Translations under genes and position numbers: made by a program
Notes under the pieces: generated by a model
Databases searched by the model: none
Told to the model about the DNA's origin: nothing
The model's input: only the letters and a program-made list of their open reading frames with translations
Origin: Arthrobacter_H sp030452125
Lineage (GTDB): Bacteria; Actinomycetota; Actinomycetes; Actinomycetales; Micrococcaceae
Assembly (NCBI GenBank): GCA_052379645.1
Contig: JBQSYU010000007.1
DNA length: 64,000 nucleotides
Direction: 5' to 3' (one strand)
Part shown: one piece after another, positions 1-9,104 of the stretch
How positions within the stretch are numbered: position 1 is the stretch's first letter
Layout: every line of letters begins with the position of its first letter

Positions 1-2
1 GT

Positions 3-665
3 GGTGGCTTGGGTGCCTTCGAACGACGAGGCCAGCAGGAAGCCATCGGCGAACTCGTCTCCGCGGAGCTGGCTACCCAGGAGGGAAAGCTCTCCAGCGG
101 GGGCTTGGTGTGCACGACCCCGCTACGCCAGAATGCCTCGTCCTGGCGCATCACCACACAGTTGCGGGGTCGTACATCAGTTCTGCAACTCTGGTTCGGG
201 ACCAACGAACGCGTCCTGTTGCTCGCAGGCCCCTCGGCCCATCAGCAACTTCAGGCCGATCCCGAGCTGGCAGCTTTCTCGTCTCACGCGCAGTTGGACT
301 ACATTGCCGCAGACGAGACCGCGGCCGTGGTCACTTCCTGGCTGGGTCTCGGCCCCTCCTGGTTCCGCCAGGAATCGGTTTCCATCAGTCGAATCGTCTA
401 CGACCAACGAGCTCTTGCCAACGATACCGATATCGCCAGGCCCGACGGTGTCACCCCGGAATTATGGGAGAGCCCGTGGTTGGTGTGGCAAATCGAGCAG
501 CAGGGCGGCCAGCCGTCGACGTTCGTCAACGCCTCGGCTGCCGGCCACTATCAGGTACGTGCTGATTCTGGCCGGGCACTTCTCGAACGCGTTCCCGCCC
601 GCAACGTGTACCGTCATCTGGTTCAACTGTTCTCCATGGATCAGACCGGCCTGAACGTAGGATAA
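3..665 (+). CDS. hypothetical protein, 5' end outside window
   Basis: An open frame enters from the left edge and stops with TAA at 663-665, giving at least 220 residues. The first possible start inside the window is a TTG at 9, but the frame is open before it, so the gene probably begins upstream. I do not recognise the family. The protein is soluble, with no signal peptide or membrane segment, and is rich in Trp in its C-terminal half. It lies 41 bases before vsr on the same strand, so it may belong to a DNA-modification locus whose methyltransferase would be further left. That link rests on position alone. Confidence 0.6.
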   Translation, partial: GGLGAFERRGQQEAIGELVSAELATQEGKLSSGGLVCTTPLRQNASSWRITTQLRGRTSVLQLWFGTNERVLLLAGPSAHQQLQADPELAAFSSHAQLDYIAADETAAVVTSWLGLGPSWFRQESVSISRIVYDQRALANDTDIARPDGVTPELWESPWLVWQIEQQGGQPSTFVNASAAGHYQVRADSGRALLERVPARNVYRHLVQLFSMDQTGLNVG

Positions 666-706
666 GGCCAGAACCACACAAGAACCCGCGTCCCAGGACC
701 CCTCCC

Positions 707-1207
707 ATGGATCGTTTGACCCCCGAGCAGCGCTCCGCTCAGATGTCGCGCATCCGAGGTACCAACACGCGTCCCGAACTCGTTGTACGCCGGTTGGTCC
801 ACCACGCCGGGTTCAGATTCCGATTGCACAGGCGGATTTCTGCCGTGGCACAGGCCCAGGCCCGACGTCACCACCCGGATGTACGGTTACCCGGAGGAAA
901 GCTCCCGGGACGTCCGGATCTCGTCTTTTCCGGGCAACGGAAGGTCGTCTTCGTCAATGGCTGTTTCTGGCACCAACACGGCTGTCGGGCCGGACGGCAC
1001 GCACCAACAACCAATGCGGAGTTCTGGGCCCGGAAGCTCCAGACGAACAGGGAACGCGATGCACGTAACCACTCGGAACTCCATGAACTGGGCTGCAGTG
1101 TCCTGGATGTCTGGGAATGCGAACTAGAGGACGCCGACGTCGTCCTCTCGAAGCTCGTCGCCTTTCTCGATGGGGGGGTCGGGCACCCCGGTGGGCGACG
1201 GCGATAG
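707..1207 (+). CDS. vsr: very short patch repair (Vsr) mismatch endonuclease with internal insertion
   Basis: Vsr nicks DNA beside T:G mismatches made when 5-methylcytosine deaminates, and usually accompanies a Dcm-type methyltransferase. The 166 residues show the family order: an N-terminal RSAQMSRIRGTNTRPE stretch, GRPD with the catalytic Asp at 71, NGCFWHQHGC at 84-93 and VWEC at 135-138. Relative to E. coli Vsr, D71 matches D51, H89 matches H69, and C86, H91, C93 and C138 match the zinc ligands. About 21 residues (44-64) sit between the usual LHR and LPGRPD segments and are not expected in the family. The reading frame is intact. No methyltransferase is visible in the window. Confidence 0.9.
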   Translation: MDRLTPEQRSAQMSRIRGTNTRPELVVRRLVHHAGFRFRLHRRISAVAQAQARRHHPDVRLPGGKLPGRPDLVFSGQRKVVFVNGCFWHQHGCRAGRHAPTTNAEFWARKLQTNRERDARNHSELHELGCSVLDVWECELEDADVVLSKLVAFLDGGVGHPGGRRR

Positions 1208-1216
1208 ATTGGACCG

Positions 1217-1744
1217 ATGATCTACCGCATCCGCCAATCCACCCCCGAAGATGCCGAAGCCTTGGTGGACATGCACGCCGCTGCTCTCGAAGAGAGCTAC
1301 CGGAGCCTCATGCCCCGGATCGCTTTCCACACCGTCGGCGCCGAGCGGAACGAGCGCGTTCAACGTCGCCGCTCCTTCCTCAACGGTACAGATCCCCACT
1401 TCCTTGCCCACGATGGCGCCGGTTCCGTCGTCGGGTTCGCCGAGTCGGGCCCCGGACGCGACGAGCAAAGACCCCGCACGGTGGAGCTATATCGCATCTG
1501 CACGCTGGCAGGAACCCATGGAAGCGGGCTCGGCTCCGACTTGCTCGAGGCCTGTATATCAGATGCTGCTGCGTACTTATGGGTCTTGAAGGCGAACCCG
1601 CGTGCCCAGGCGTTCTACGCCAAGCACGGCTTTCGTCCGGACGGGGCTCGGAAGCGGCTGCCCGCCGCATTCAACGAGCTGCCAGAAATCCGCATGGTCC
1701 GTCCTGCGGGATTTGCCCCGCGGGCCAGCCAACAGTCCAGCTGA
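1217..1744 (+). CDS. GNAT-family N-acetyltransferase
   Basis: A 175-residue protein with the GNAT acyl-CoA fold. It begins IRQSTPEDAEALVDMH, has a central beta-strand region, and a pyrophosphate-binding stretch around residues 98-107 (GTHGSGLGSDLLEA). The typical C-terminal ANPRAQAFYAKHGF motif is present. The acceptor substrate cannot be read from the sequence. It starts 9 bases after vsr and is probably cotranscribed with it. Its length is normal for a single-domain GNAT enzyme. Confidence 0.85.
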   Translation: MIYRIRQSTPEDAEALVDMHAAALEESYRSLMPRIAFHTVGAERNERVQRRRSFLNGTDPHFLAHDGAGSVVGFAESGPGRDEQRPRTVELYRICTLAGTHGSGLGSDLLEACISDAAAYLWVLKANPRAQAFYAKHGFRPDGARKRLPAAFNELPEIRMVRPAGFAPRASQQSS

Positions 1745-1807
1745 CCCCTTCCAACAACAGGAACCAGCCCCGGCGGGTCTACGGTGATTTTCCGCGACCT
1801 TACCCGT

Positions 1808-2752
1808 CTAACGCTCAGTGAGATCCGCGACAATGAGTAGCGTTTTTCCTGGAGTCGTTTCGTCCGCGGCAAAAGCCTCGGCGGCCCGCGCCAATGGGAG
1901 GGTCATTCCGATGCGCAGGATCACGTGGCCCGCGTCCACGGCGGCAACGAACTGGTCGAGTACGTCGGTGACCGGAACGCTCAGCTGGGTCTGTGCGCTA
2001 ACCCCTGCGGCTGAAGCGGTGGCTTCATCATGCTGGCTGGATAGTGAGAGCATCGTCCCGCCCGAACGCAGAAGGCCGTAGTACGGTGCCGGATCCAGCC
2101 CCGGGGACGCATCCAGGATGACATCGACGGCGGGTAGGTCCTCCCACCATGATTGGTCGGCATAGTCGTGGACTTCCGAGGCCCCCAGCGCGAGAACATC
2201 TTCATGATCGGCCGGACCGGCCGTGGCGATGACTTTGGCACCGACGGCCTGTGCCAGCTGGACGCCCAGGCTACCGATGGCGCCCCCTCCCCCGAGGACC
2301 AGCACCGTCATTCCTGGAATGATGCGCAGTGATTCGATGGCTTGGAGGGCACTGGCTCCAACTAGTGGCAGGGCCGCGGCTTCGACCAGCGGCAAGGACT
2401 TAGGGGCATGGGCTGCGAACACTGCCGGACCCACGGCATATTCGGCGAAGCTACCGGAACCGCCCATGGCCACCCCGGCCTGTCCGATGACGAGGTCACC
2501 TACTGAGAAGCCCTCCACCCCGGGCCCGATCTTTTCCACGATCCCCGAATAGTCGGTACCCAGGGTGATCGGGAATTCCAACGGCATGTCCTCGGCCATG
2601 TACCCCAACGCAATGCCGGTATCGATCTGGTTGATGCTCGCGGCGGCCACCCGGACAAGAAGGTGCCCCTCGGATACCTCGGTCGGGCCCTGGGTGTCGG
2701 CGACAACAACCTGGTCGGTGGGTCCGTAGTTCTGGATCTGGATAGCGGTCAT
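1808..2752 (-). CDS. NADP-dependent medium-chain oxidoreductase (quinone oxidoreductase type)
   Basis: A 314-residue MDR-superfamily protein. The N-terminal GroES-like domain contains GTDYSGIVEKIGPGV. The Rossmann domain has VLVLGGGGAIGSLGVQLAQ, a nucleotide-binding glycine motif. The zinc-ligand and structural-cysteine patterns of alcohol dehydrogenases are absent, which fits the zinc-independent quinone reductase group. The frame is open for 29 codons upstream, but I chose the ATG at 2752 because it matches the family N-terminus (MTAIQIQNYGP) and has GGGAG just before it. The gene is divergent from the VOC gene at 3100. Confidence 0.85.
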   Translation of the reverse strand: MTAIQIQNYGPTDQVVVADTQGPTEVSEGHLLVRVAAASINQIDTGIALGYMAEDMPLEFPITLGTDYSGIVEKIGPGVEGFSVGDLVIGQAGVAMGGSGSFAEYAVGPAVFAAHAPKSLPLVEAAALPLVGASALQAIESLRIIPGMTVLVLGGGGAIGSLGVQLAQAVGAKVIATAGPADHEDVLALGASEVHDYADQSWWEDLPAVDVILDASPGLDPAPYYGLLRSGGTMLSLSSQHDEATASAAGVSAQTQLSVPVTDVLDQFVAAVDAGHVILRIGMTLPLARAAEAFAADETTPGKTLLIVADLTER

Positions 2753-3099
2753 GCTCGGCTCCCGAAGTGGTTTTGGCCGACGGTCCCGAAGGACCATCGA
2801 CGTGGTTGCTCCACCCTGCCACGATAGGACCATGGCCACCAGCCGTGGACTACTGGATCCCCCTTGGATTCATGAAAACTGCCGTTCGGCATGCCGTTCG
2901 TGGTGCAGGCACGGCTGACTCGGCAGTCTGCTCCCGGGGCGCAACCATCTCCCGTCGTTCCCGGTAATCATGGCGGGTGGCCTTTCCTCGCCGGGAAGAC
3001 CGACGGGCTGGCGAGAGCCCGGCGTCGGCGTCGTCTTGAACAAACCCGACGGCGGGGACACTGTGGAGATCTGACCGACGAGGGAAGGCTGGACCTGAC
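2753..3099. other. intergenic region between divergent genes
   Basis: The 347 bases between the quinone-oxidoreductase-like gene (leftward) and the VOC gene (rightward) hold no convincing gene. The only repeat I see is a short direct repeat of TGCCGTTCG near 2880-2900. Promoters for both genes are expected here, but no clear -35/-10 pair stands out. Confidence 0.4.
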
Positions 3100-3501
3100 A
3101 TGTTGCTCGATGGCATCAACCACATAGCGCTCATTTCGAAGGACGTCGAGAGGCTGGGGCGCTTCTACCAAACAGTCTTCGACGCCATCGTGGGCGAAAC
3201 CCGGGATCACGGGCCGGGTGAGACGATGACCAATATCCGGATCGGACCGGCGACTGAATTGAACGTGTTCGTCATCGCGGGCAATATCGAGGCCGCCCGG
3301 CAGACCCCGATGTGGGGGCGTGGGCGTCTTGACCACGTCGGTCTGGCGGCAGCTTCGGCCGAGGCCTTCGAGACCATCCGTGAACGGCTGGTGCAGGCGG
3401 GGGCCGGCGACGGAACCGTCAATGACTTCGGCACACAGTTCAGCATGTTCTTCCGGGATCCCGATGGATTGGAGGGAGAGGTCCTGATTCCCAAGAAATA
3501 G
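3100..3501 (+). CDS. VOC-family (glyoxalase/dioxygenase-fold) protein
   Basis: A 133-residue single-module vicinal-oxygen-chelate protein. It starts with INHIALISKDVERLGRFYQTVF, the usual first beta-alpha-beta unit carrying a metal-ligand His. It ends with FSMFFRDPDGLEGEVLIP, the second-unit motif carrying the Glu. Members range from glyoxalase I to antibiotic-binding proteins and ring-cleavage enzymes, and the sequence does not decide which applies. It stands alone, divergent from the oxidoreductase to its left. Confidence 0.8.
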   Translation: MLLDGINHIALISKDVERLGRFYQTVFDAIVGETRDHGPGETMTNIRIGPATELNVFVIAGNIEAARQTPMWGRGRLDHVGLAAASAEAFETIRERLVQAGAGDGTVNDFGTQFSMFFRDPDGLEGEVLIPKK

Positions 3502-3600
3502 GGGCTTCCCGGTCAGCCACCCGGATTATGCACGTGGGCACGGCGCTGAGCGACCAGCCGGGCAGCTGGCCTTCGCCTCGACGACCTCTCGGCTTCAGGA

Positions 3601-4644
3601 TCATCCCGCGGGGCGATTAATCACGTCGCCGTCCGACGAGAGATCGGCCTCGGTTCGAATCGGCAGCACTTCGAGACCCGGCGTCCCCTTGAGCTCCTGG
3701 ATGAGCTCGGTGCTCCCCGCCACCAGCGTGGAGTCGAAGTCGATCTCGGTGGCCAGCAGCCACGAGTGGTCATCGGGCCACAGGATGTTGGGCGACTGCA
3801 CCCACAGGTCCTCGTCAACCCACGGTGCGCTGCCGGGCCACGTAGCATCGGCGAAGTCATTCGGCCCGGCCTCGAAGAGGACATACGCCCGCCCGGTTCC
3901 TTCCTGCAACTCGAATAGCGGCCCGGATGCGTCCCGCCGAGAAAGCAGTCCCGAGCCTGGTTCCGGATTGAATACGGTGTCCCCCCGAAGAGCTTCCACC
4001 ATCGAACGAGTCCCGGCCATCCAGTGTCGCGCTGACGCCTTAAGCCGCTCGCGCAGCGTGTGATTAATGCCGAGCGCAGTACCCTCGACGGTGGGCCTGG
4101 ACGGCGATCCGTTGTTCTCATCAACGGCATAGCGGGCAATCCCCGCCGAACTCACCAGACCGCCCCATCCCTCCCAGATCGCGGCGATGCCGGCATCCGG
4201 AGTCGAGGTGTGACGGCTAAGAACCGTGGCGACGACCGCCAGCGATGCGACATCAAGGCTGCCGTCGGATGTTCCGCAATAGCGCCAGCCGTCTGCGGCA
4301 ATCACCCCGTCCGCTCCGCCATAGTCGCGCCGCACCAGCCGCGCGTACTGCGCTTCCGCGTGCATGGTGGTGCCGAACGATGCGGCAGTCTTCGCCCAGG
4401 TGGTCAGTTCCGTTTCGAGCGCCGCCCCGATGTCATCGAAATCGTCGAAGTACGTCTCCGCGTTGATATCCAGCCACGACTTCGTCTCATGCGGACGGTC
4501 GCGTTCCACGGGGTGGAAGATCCGTACGTAGGCCTCAAAGCCGCGGGGCACCACCGACAGGATGCTGCCGAAGGCCTCGGCTTCCATCGGTCGAAGCCAC
4601 TTCCCCCGGGCAAGGTCAGGTACGCATTCGAATGTGGCTGGCAT
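3601..4644 (-). CDS. hypothetical protein
   Basis: A 347-residue acidic, Trp-rich soluble protein of unknown function. The start is set at the ATG at 4644 (MPATFECVP), which has GAGGAGAAGG about eight bases upstream, rather than at the longer frame beginning at 4686. I see no catalytic motif, signal peptide or membrane helix. Repeated short phrases such as ILWPDDHSWLLATEIDFDSTL in the last third suggest a conserved actinobacterial family of uncharacterised proteins. It is divergent from the dipeptidase at 4976. Confidence 0.6.
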   Translation of the reverse strand: MPATFECVPDLARGKWLRPMEAEAFGSILSVVPRGFEAYVRIFHPVERDRPHETKSWLDINAETYFDDFDDIGAALETELTTWAKTAASFGTTMHAEAQYARLVRRDYGGADGVIAADGWRYCGTSDGSLDVASLAVVATVLSRHTSTPDAGIAAIWEGWGGLVSSAGIARYAVDENNGSPSRPTVEGTALGINHTLRERLKASARHWMAGTRSMVEALRGDTVFNPEPGSGLLSRRDASGPLFELQEGTGRAYVLFEAGPNDFADATWPGSAPWVDEDLWVQSPNILWPDDHSWLLATEIDFDSTLVAGSTELIQELKGTPGLEVLPIRTEADLSSDGDVINRPAG

Positions 4645-4975
4645 GTCATCCTTCTCCTCGTGCGTAGCTACCGACGGCGTCCACACAGCCTATCCGCGGC
4701 GCCTGCGCGGCAGCACCGTCCCAGAGCGGGAAGGCACGTACTTCATTCGCGAATTTCGCGTCTGCCCTCGAGAGATGGCGTATTTGGTCATCCGGTACCT
4801 TCGAGCTGGGCCTGGACATCCCGAGGTCAGCGGCAGCGGCCTGGAACAGGTCTGTACGACAGTGCCCGCTGACCTTCATGGCACCCAAAAACCTGGTCCC
4901 CAGAATTTGGTTGGTCCGAGCCGGAGGTGCACTACGCTGTGAAATACCTCGGAATGTGAAAAGGCCTGCCACACA
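4645..4975. other. intergenic region between divergent genes
   Basis: The 331 bases separating the leftward hypothetical gene from the rightward dipeptidase hold no gene I can support. A weak rightward promoter is possible (TTGGTC at 4911-4916, TACGCT at 4933-4938, 16-base spacer). A GAAAAGG Shine-Dalgarno sits shortly before the dipeptidase ATG. Confidence 0.35.
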
Positions 4976-6154
4976 ATGAACCGTAAAAAACTCTCTCGCA
5001 CAGCCCTCGCCGCCGGGGTCACGATCGCCGTGGTGGCCGCGGCCTTCTTCATCCTCGCGCCCGGGATCGTCGAGCGGGCGCATAATAAGATTGAGCCCGC
5101 AGAGTTGCCGACCGTCAGTGCAGAAACCCAGCGGCTGCACGATTCCCTGCAGATCGTGGACATGCATTCGGACACGTTGCTGTGGAACCGCGACATCCTC
5201 GAGCGGTCAAATCGCGGGCAGATGGATTTGCCTCGTCTGGACGATGGAAACGTCGCCGTCCAGGTCTTTTCCTCGGTCTCGAAGTCACCAAAGGGCCAGA
5301 ATGTGGACAACAACACCGCCGAGACCGACAACATCACCCTTCTCACGATCGCCCAGCTACAGCCGCCTCGCACCTGGTTCTCGCTGTTGGAACGCTCGCT
5401 GTATCACGCAGGTAAATTGGAACAGGCTGCCGAGGATTCCAATGGCAAGCTCGTGTTCATCCGGACGCGTGGCGATCTCGATCGGGTGATTTCCGACCGG
5501 GAATCCGGCGGTGACCTGATAGGGGCCATGTTCTCCGTTGAAGGCCTGCACAACCTGGAAGGAGACATCGACAACCTCGATCGGCTCTACGATGCCGGTA
5601 TGCGGATGGCCAGTTTTGCGCACTTCTTCGATAACGAAGTCGCCGGTTCGATGCACGGGGTCGACCGTGGAGGGCTGACCGCCCTCGGCCGTGAAGTCTT
5701 CGTCGAGCTGGAACGGCGCGGCGTCATCATCGATATCGCCCATACCAGTCACGATGCCGTCGGGGAGATGCTCGACCTGGCCACGAAGCCGGTGGTCCTC
5801 AGCCACGGCGGGGTGGACGCGACCTGTGATGTCAACCGAAACCTCAATGACGAGCAGATCCGCGGCGTGGCCGATACCGGCGGGGTTGTCGGCATCGGGT
5901 ACTTCGACACCGCAGTCTGCGGGTTGACCATCGAAGCCGTCGTCGACGCCATCGACCATGTCGTCGATGTCGCCGGAATCCGGACGGCAGCACTGGGAAG
6001 TGACTTCGACGGTTCGGTGACGGTCGGTTGGGACACCAGCGAACTCGCCGCCATCACCCAGGAACTAGTGGACCGTGGCTATGCCGATGACGAAATTGCG
6101 TCGATCATGGGCGGTAACACGCTCAGGGTCATGGACAGCGTCCTCCCTCGATAG
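4976..6154 (+). CDS. membrane-anchored dipeptidase, peptidase family M19
   Basis: A renal-dipeptidase-like zinc hydrolase that cleaves dipeptides outside the membrane. The 392-residue protein has an N-terminal membrane segment (about residues 9-30, LAAGVTIAVVAAAFFILA) with positive charges in front, so the enzyme is probably anchored facing outward. Metal ligands are visible in order: DMHSD (H64, D66), VEG (E189), DIAH (H256), LSHGG (H277) and GSDFDG (D343). NRN at 287-289 fits the substrate-binding Arg. The length is usual for bacterial M19 proteins. It is a single gene, convergent with the HNH gene. Confidence 0.9.
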   Translation: MNRKKLSRTALAAGVTIAVVAAAFFILAPGIVERAHNKIEPAELPTVSAETQRLHDSLQIVDMHSDTLLWNRDILERSNRGQMDLPRLDDGNVAVQVFSSVSKSPKGQNVDNNTAETDNITLLTIAQLQPPRTWFSLLERSLYHAGKLEQAAEDSNGKLVFIRTRGDLDRVISDRESGGDLIGAMFSVEGLHNLEGDIDNLDRLYDAGMRMASFAHFFDNEVAGSMHGVDRGGLTALGREVFVELERRGVIIDIAHTSHDAVGEMLDLATKPVVLSHGGVDATCDVNRNLNDEQIRGVADTGGVVGIGYFDTAVCGLTIEAVVDAIDHVVDVAGIRTAALGSDFDGSVTVGWDTSELAAITQELVDRGYADDEIASIMGGNTLRVMDSVLPR

Positions 6155-6253
6155 GGCTGGGGGCGATACGAGGCGGGATCTCGTCAGATTCTTGCGGGGG
6201 CGCAGCCTCAGAGGTCTTCGGATGATGGCACCTGCGGCCCGGCGGGGCACGGG

Positions 6254-8143
6254 TCAGAAGGGGATGTCGTCTCCACCCTCAGTTGGCTGGGCAGAGGCGT
6301 AGTGCCACGGATCCGCAGGACCATCATCTGATACCGACCGGGGGCGCTCCCCGCCGGCCAGACGATTCAGCCGGCGACGGCGAGCGCCCTGAGCCTGACT
6401 GGTCTTGGCGTAGCGGCCGAATTCCGGACGCTCACAGGATGGGTCGGGAACCTCTTCTGCCCTCCCCCAGGGGGCGCAGGGTGCTTCCGCCGCCTGCTCA
6501 TCTGGCTCAGCTGGTCCGGGGGCGAAGGCTTCAGGGCATCCAGGGCCATCGGTTGTGGTGATCTCGGGTACGTCAGACCGGGTGGTGCTGGAACGCTCGC
6601 GGCTTCCGGTCGCCCATGGCGCGGCAGGGGTTTTTCCCTGCCGGGTACCGAAGAGGCTTCGTGCCACGACACTGCCGTCTGCGCCCTCCTCGAAATCGAG
6701 CAGTCCCCAGGACTTGAGCCGATGGCAGCGTCGGCACCTGAGATACAGATTGCCCAGATCAGTGCCGCCACCCTCCTGCCACTCCCGGTCATGGTCCACG
6801 TCGCAGTCCTCCACCCGGCCAGGGCATCCCGGGGTGCAACAGCCTCCGTCCCGGAAGCGCAGGGCCGCGCGTTGGGCGGCACTGGGCCGGTACTTGCTTT
6901 GTCCGAATTTCACGATGGCCCCGGTCATCGGATCGGTGACGACCCGCCACCAGGTCTTCGCTGCCGCCATGAAACGTGCGGCGGATTCCTGATCGACGGC
7001 TCCGCCGCCGAGCACTGTGGGAACTTCTGCCCCGGGCGGTAGTTCGGCCGTACCGACTTGGCTGGGTTTGCTTTCGGTTTCGGCGGTGTGGCCACCCGGC
7101 AGACCGGGAAGCATCGTGGCCGGGATCGTGACAAAGACTTCGGGCTGGATCGAGGCCAGCCCCTTCCCCGCGGGACCCTCGAGCAGCAGGTCCATGAACA
7201 CATCGGCCCGCAATTGCTCCACGGTCCGCAGTTCGGTCGGGTCATCGGTGGCTTCAGTGATTGGCGTCCCCTGACCGGAAGCCGCCGCGCTCTGAGCGGC
7301 GGAGGTGCCGTTCCCTTCGGGATGCAGCAGATCGGCGGCAGAGGCCGGATCCGCTTTCAGCACCCTGGCCATGGCATCGATCCTCGAGAAGATGGCGTGG
7401 CAGCCGGCCGTGGGAAGGAAGGCGGAGAACCAGGACATCCCGTCAGCGTCTTCATCGAACATGATCCGCCGGTCCCGCATGGCAGTGCGCGAGCGCTTGG
7501 TATAGGAGAGCCCGTAGTACTTCTCCAGCAACTGCCGGCCCCGGGTACGCAATTGTGCAGGTGACTTCCCGGGAGCCGTGGCCAGCATGTCTGCGCCGAA
7601 ATCCCGCCGTGCGGCCCGGGCCTGCTCGTCCAGCCGGGCCTTCTCCCGTTCCCATTCCTCCCGGGTGGCCTGATCGGCTTCCCGGGGCAATGCCGGGAGC
7701 GTTTCAGGGACGATGTACTTCACTTGTTCGAGGATCTTCTGGACATGGCCGCTCCCCAGTCGTCCCGAGGCCAGGGAGTCGATGACTTCCGGGGTCTGTA
7801 GGACCAGGGTTTCCGCCTGGTCGAGAATGCGCTGCCCTTGTCCGGGGGAGATTCCACAGACCAGCGCGACTTCCAGCGCGGCGCTTTCCGTGGCGGCCTG
7901 TTCGGCCATCCGACCGGTACGCAGCGACGTCCCCATCCCGGGTTCCTGGGCCAAATCATCCAACAGGGACGGAACCGCCTGTTGGGCTTCGGCATGGAGC
8001 ATGGCGGCGGCCTTGAACTTCTCCGCCTCGGCAAACCGGGCCAGGGCCTCGGCGGCTTTCAACCGGGTGGAACCATCCACGGTGGGGCCGGCGGACCGGG
8101 AGATGTCCCATCCGTCGACCACCATGCTCGTGTTGTGTTCCAT
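6254..8143 (-). CDS. DUF222 and HNH endonuclease domain protein
   Basis: A 629-residue protein of the DUF222/HNH family, often multicopy in Micrococcales and Mycobacteriales. DUF222 fills roughly residues 30-340. The HNH domain at about 431-478 has zinc-type cysteines (C436, C440, C470, C473), the catalytic DVDH at 448-451, N465 and H474. The last 130 residues are low complexity. Both elements needed for nuclease activity are present, but the biological role of the family is unsettled, with proposals including mobile-intron-like or 13E12-repeat elements. I did not see terminal repeats around it. Confidence 0.85.
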   Translation of the reverse strand: MEHNTSMVVDGWDISRSAGPTVDGSTRLKAAEALARFAEAEKFKAAAMLHAEAQQAVPSLLDDLAQEPGMGTSLRTGRMAEQAATESAALEVALVCGISPGQGQRILDQAETLVLQTPEVIDSLASGRLGSGHVQKILEQVKYIVPETLPALPREADQATREEWEREKARLDEQARAARRDFGADMLATAPGKSPAQLRTRGRQLLEKYYGLSYTKRSRTAMRDRRIMFDEDADGMSWFSAFLPTAGCHAIFSRIDAMARVLKADPASAADLLHPEGNGTSAAQSAAASGQGTPITEATDDPTELRTVEQLRADVFMDLLLEGPAGKGLASIQPEVFVTIPATMLPGLPGGHTAETESKPSQVGTAELPPGAEVPTVLGGGAVDQESAARFMAAAKTWWRVVTDPMTGAIVKFGQSKYRPSAAQRAALRFRDGGCCTPGCPGRVEDCDVDHDREWQEGGGTDLGNLYLRCRRCHRLKSWGLLDFEEGADGSVVARSLFGTRQGKTPAAPWATGSRERSSTTRSDVPEITTTDGPGCPEAFAPGPAEPDEQAAEAPCAPWGRAEEVPDPSCERPEFGRYAKTSQAQGARRRRLNRLAGGERPRSVSDDGPADPWHYASAQPTEGGDDIPF

Positions 8144-8285
8144 GCCTCCACTCTGCCAGCAGGCGGGACCCCGCTCGAGGGGGTCGTCGGGTGCTGGGGA
8201 CAGGAGGCTTGCCGGGTGACCTGTGAGGGGATCGTGGGAGGGAAACCCGCATGATCCGAGGCATCCGGCCTCTGATCTCCTTGAA

Positions 8286-9104
8286 TCAGGACAGGATGTC
8301 CTTGGTGCTCAGCCGCCCATAGGCCAGGGCGCCGAAAACCAGGACATAGCCGCCCTGCAGCAAGGCGTTCCGGCCGAAGGATCCCCACAGGATCGGTTCA
8401 CGCAGCAGATCGGCGAATCCGAACCATTCATGGGTGAACATCCAGGGATGCAACCAGTCCAGTTGGGGCAGCTGGCCCAGGATCTGGGCAGCCACCGAGA
8501 GCACGGCGGTGGCTGCCATCGCCCCCACGGGAACATCCGTCAGGGTGGAGATGAACAGGCCTACCGCCGCCAGCCCGCAGAGCGATAAGGCAACATAGCC
8601 GGCGATCAGCACGATCCGCAGGACCGCGGCGCCGAGGGCAATGGTGTCCCCCGATAGCAAGGTCACCGGCCCCACCGGGAAGAGGGCCGCCCCGATCAGC
8701 AGACCACCGATTGCCACCGTCAACGCCGCGGCCAGGCAGAAGGCCAACGCCCCGAGGTACTTCACCAACAACAGGTGGGCCCGGGAGGCGGGAGCAAGCA
8801 GCAGATAGCGCAACGTTCCGTGCCCTGCTTCTCCGGCAATGGTGTCTCCCGAGACCACGGCAACGGTCAACGGCAGGAACAGCGGAATGCACATGAACAT
8901 CCCCACGATCGCCACGAATAGTCCGTTGCCGGCCACCTGGTCCAGGAACTGCGGACCATGGCCCGCGGGAACCTCCGAGGAGGTGAGCCGGACGGCGACG
9001 GCGATCAGGACCGGAACAGCCCCCAGTGCCGCGAGCATCGCCCACGTGCGCCTGCGTCGAAACACCATCCCCAGCTCTGAAAGCAACAACGCACTAGTGG
9101 GCAA
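8286..9104 (-). CDS. ABC transporter permease (ABC-2 type)
   Basis: A 272-residue integral membrane protein with about six hydrophobic helices. It contains the pattern GDTIAGEAGHGTLRYLLLAP, typical of ABC-2 permeases of the NatB/CcmB-like exporter group. It overlaps the upstream ATPase gene by 11 bases, so the two are translationally coupled. The substrate is unknown. With the ATPase and the LolA-like protein it forms a three-gene operon read right to left. Confidence 0.85.
   Translation of the reverse strand: MPTSALLLSELGMVFRRRRTWAMLAALGAVPVLIAVAVRLTSSEVPAGHGPQFLDQVAGNGLFVAIVGMFMCIPLFLPLTVAVVSGDTIAGEAGHGTLRYLLLAPASRAHLLLVKYLGALAFCLAAALTVAIGGLLIGAALFPVGPVTLLSGDTIALGAAVLRIVLIAGYVALSLCGLAAVGLFISTLTDVPVGAMAATAVLSVAAQILGQLPQLDWLHPWMFTHEWFGFADLLREPILWGSFGRNALLQGGYVLVFGALAYGRLSTKDILS

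Noticed and set aside
6254..8143. DUF222/HNH gene as an inserted mobile element
   Set aside because: No terminal repeats or target duplication are visible around it, and the family is a normal multicopy chromosomal component in these bacteria.
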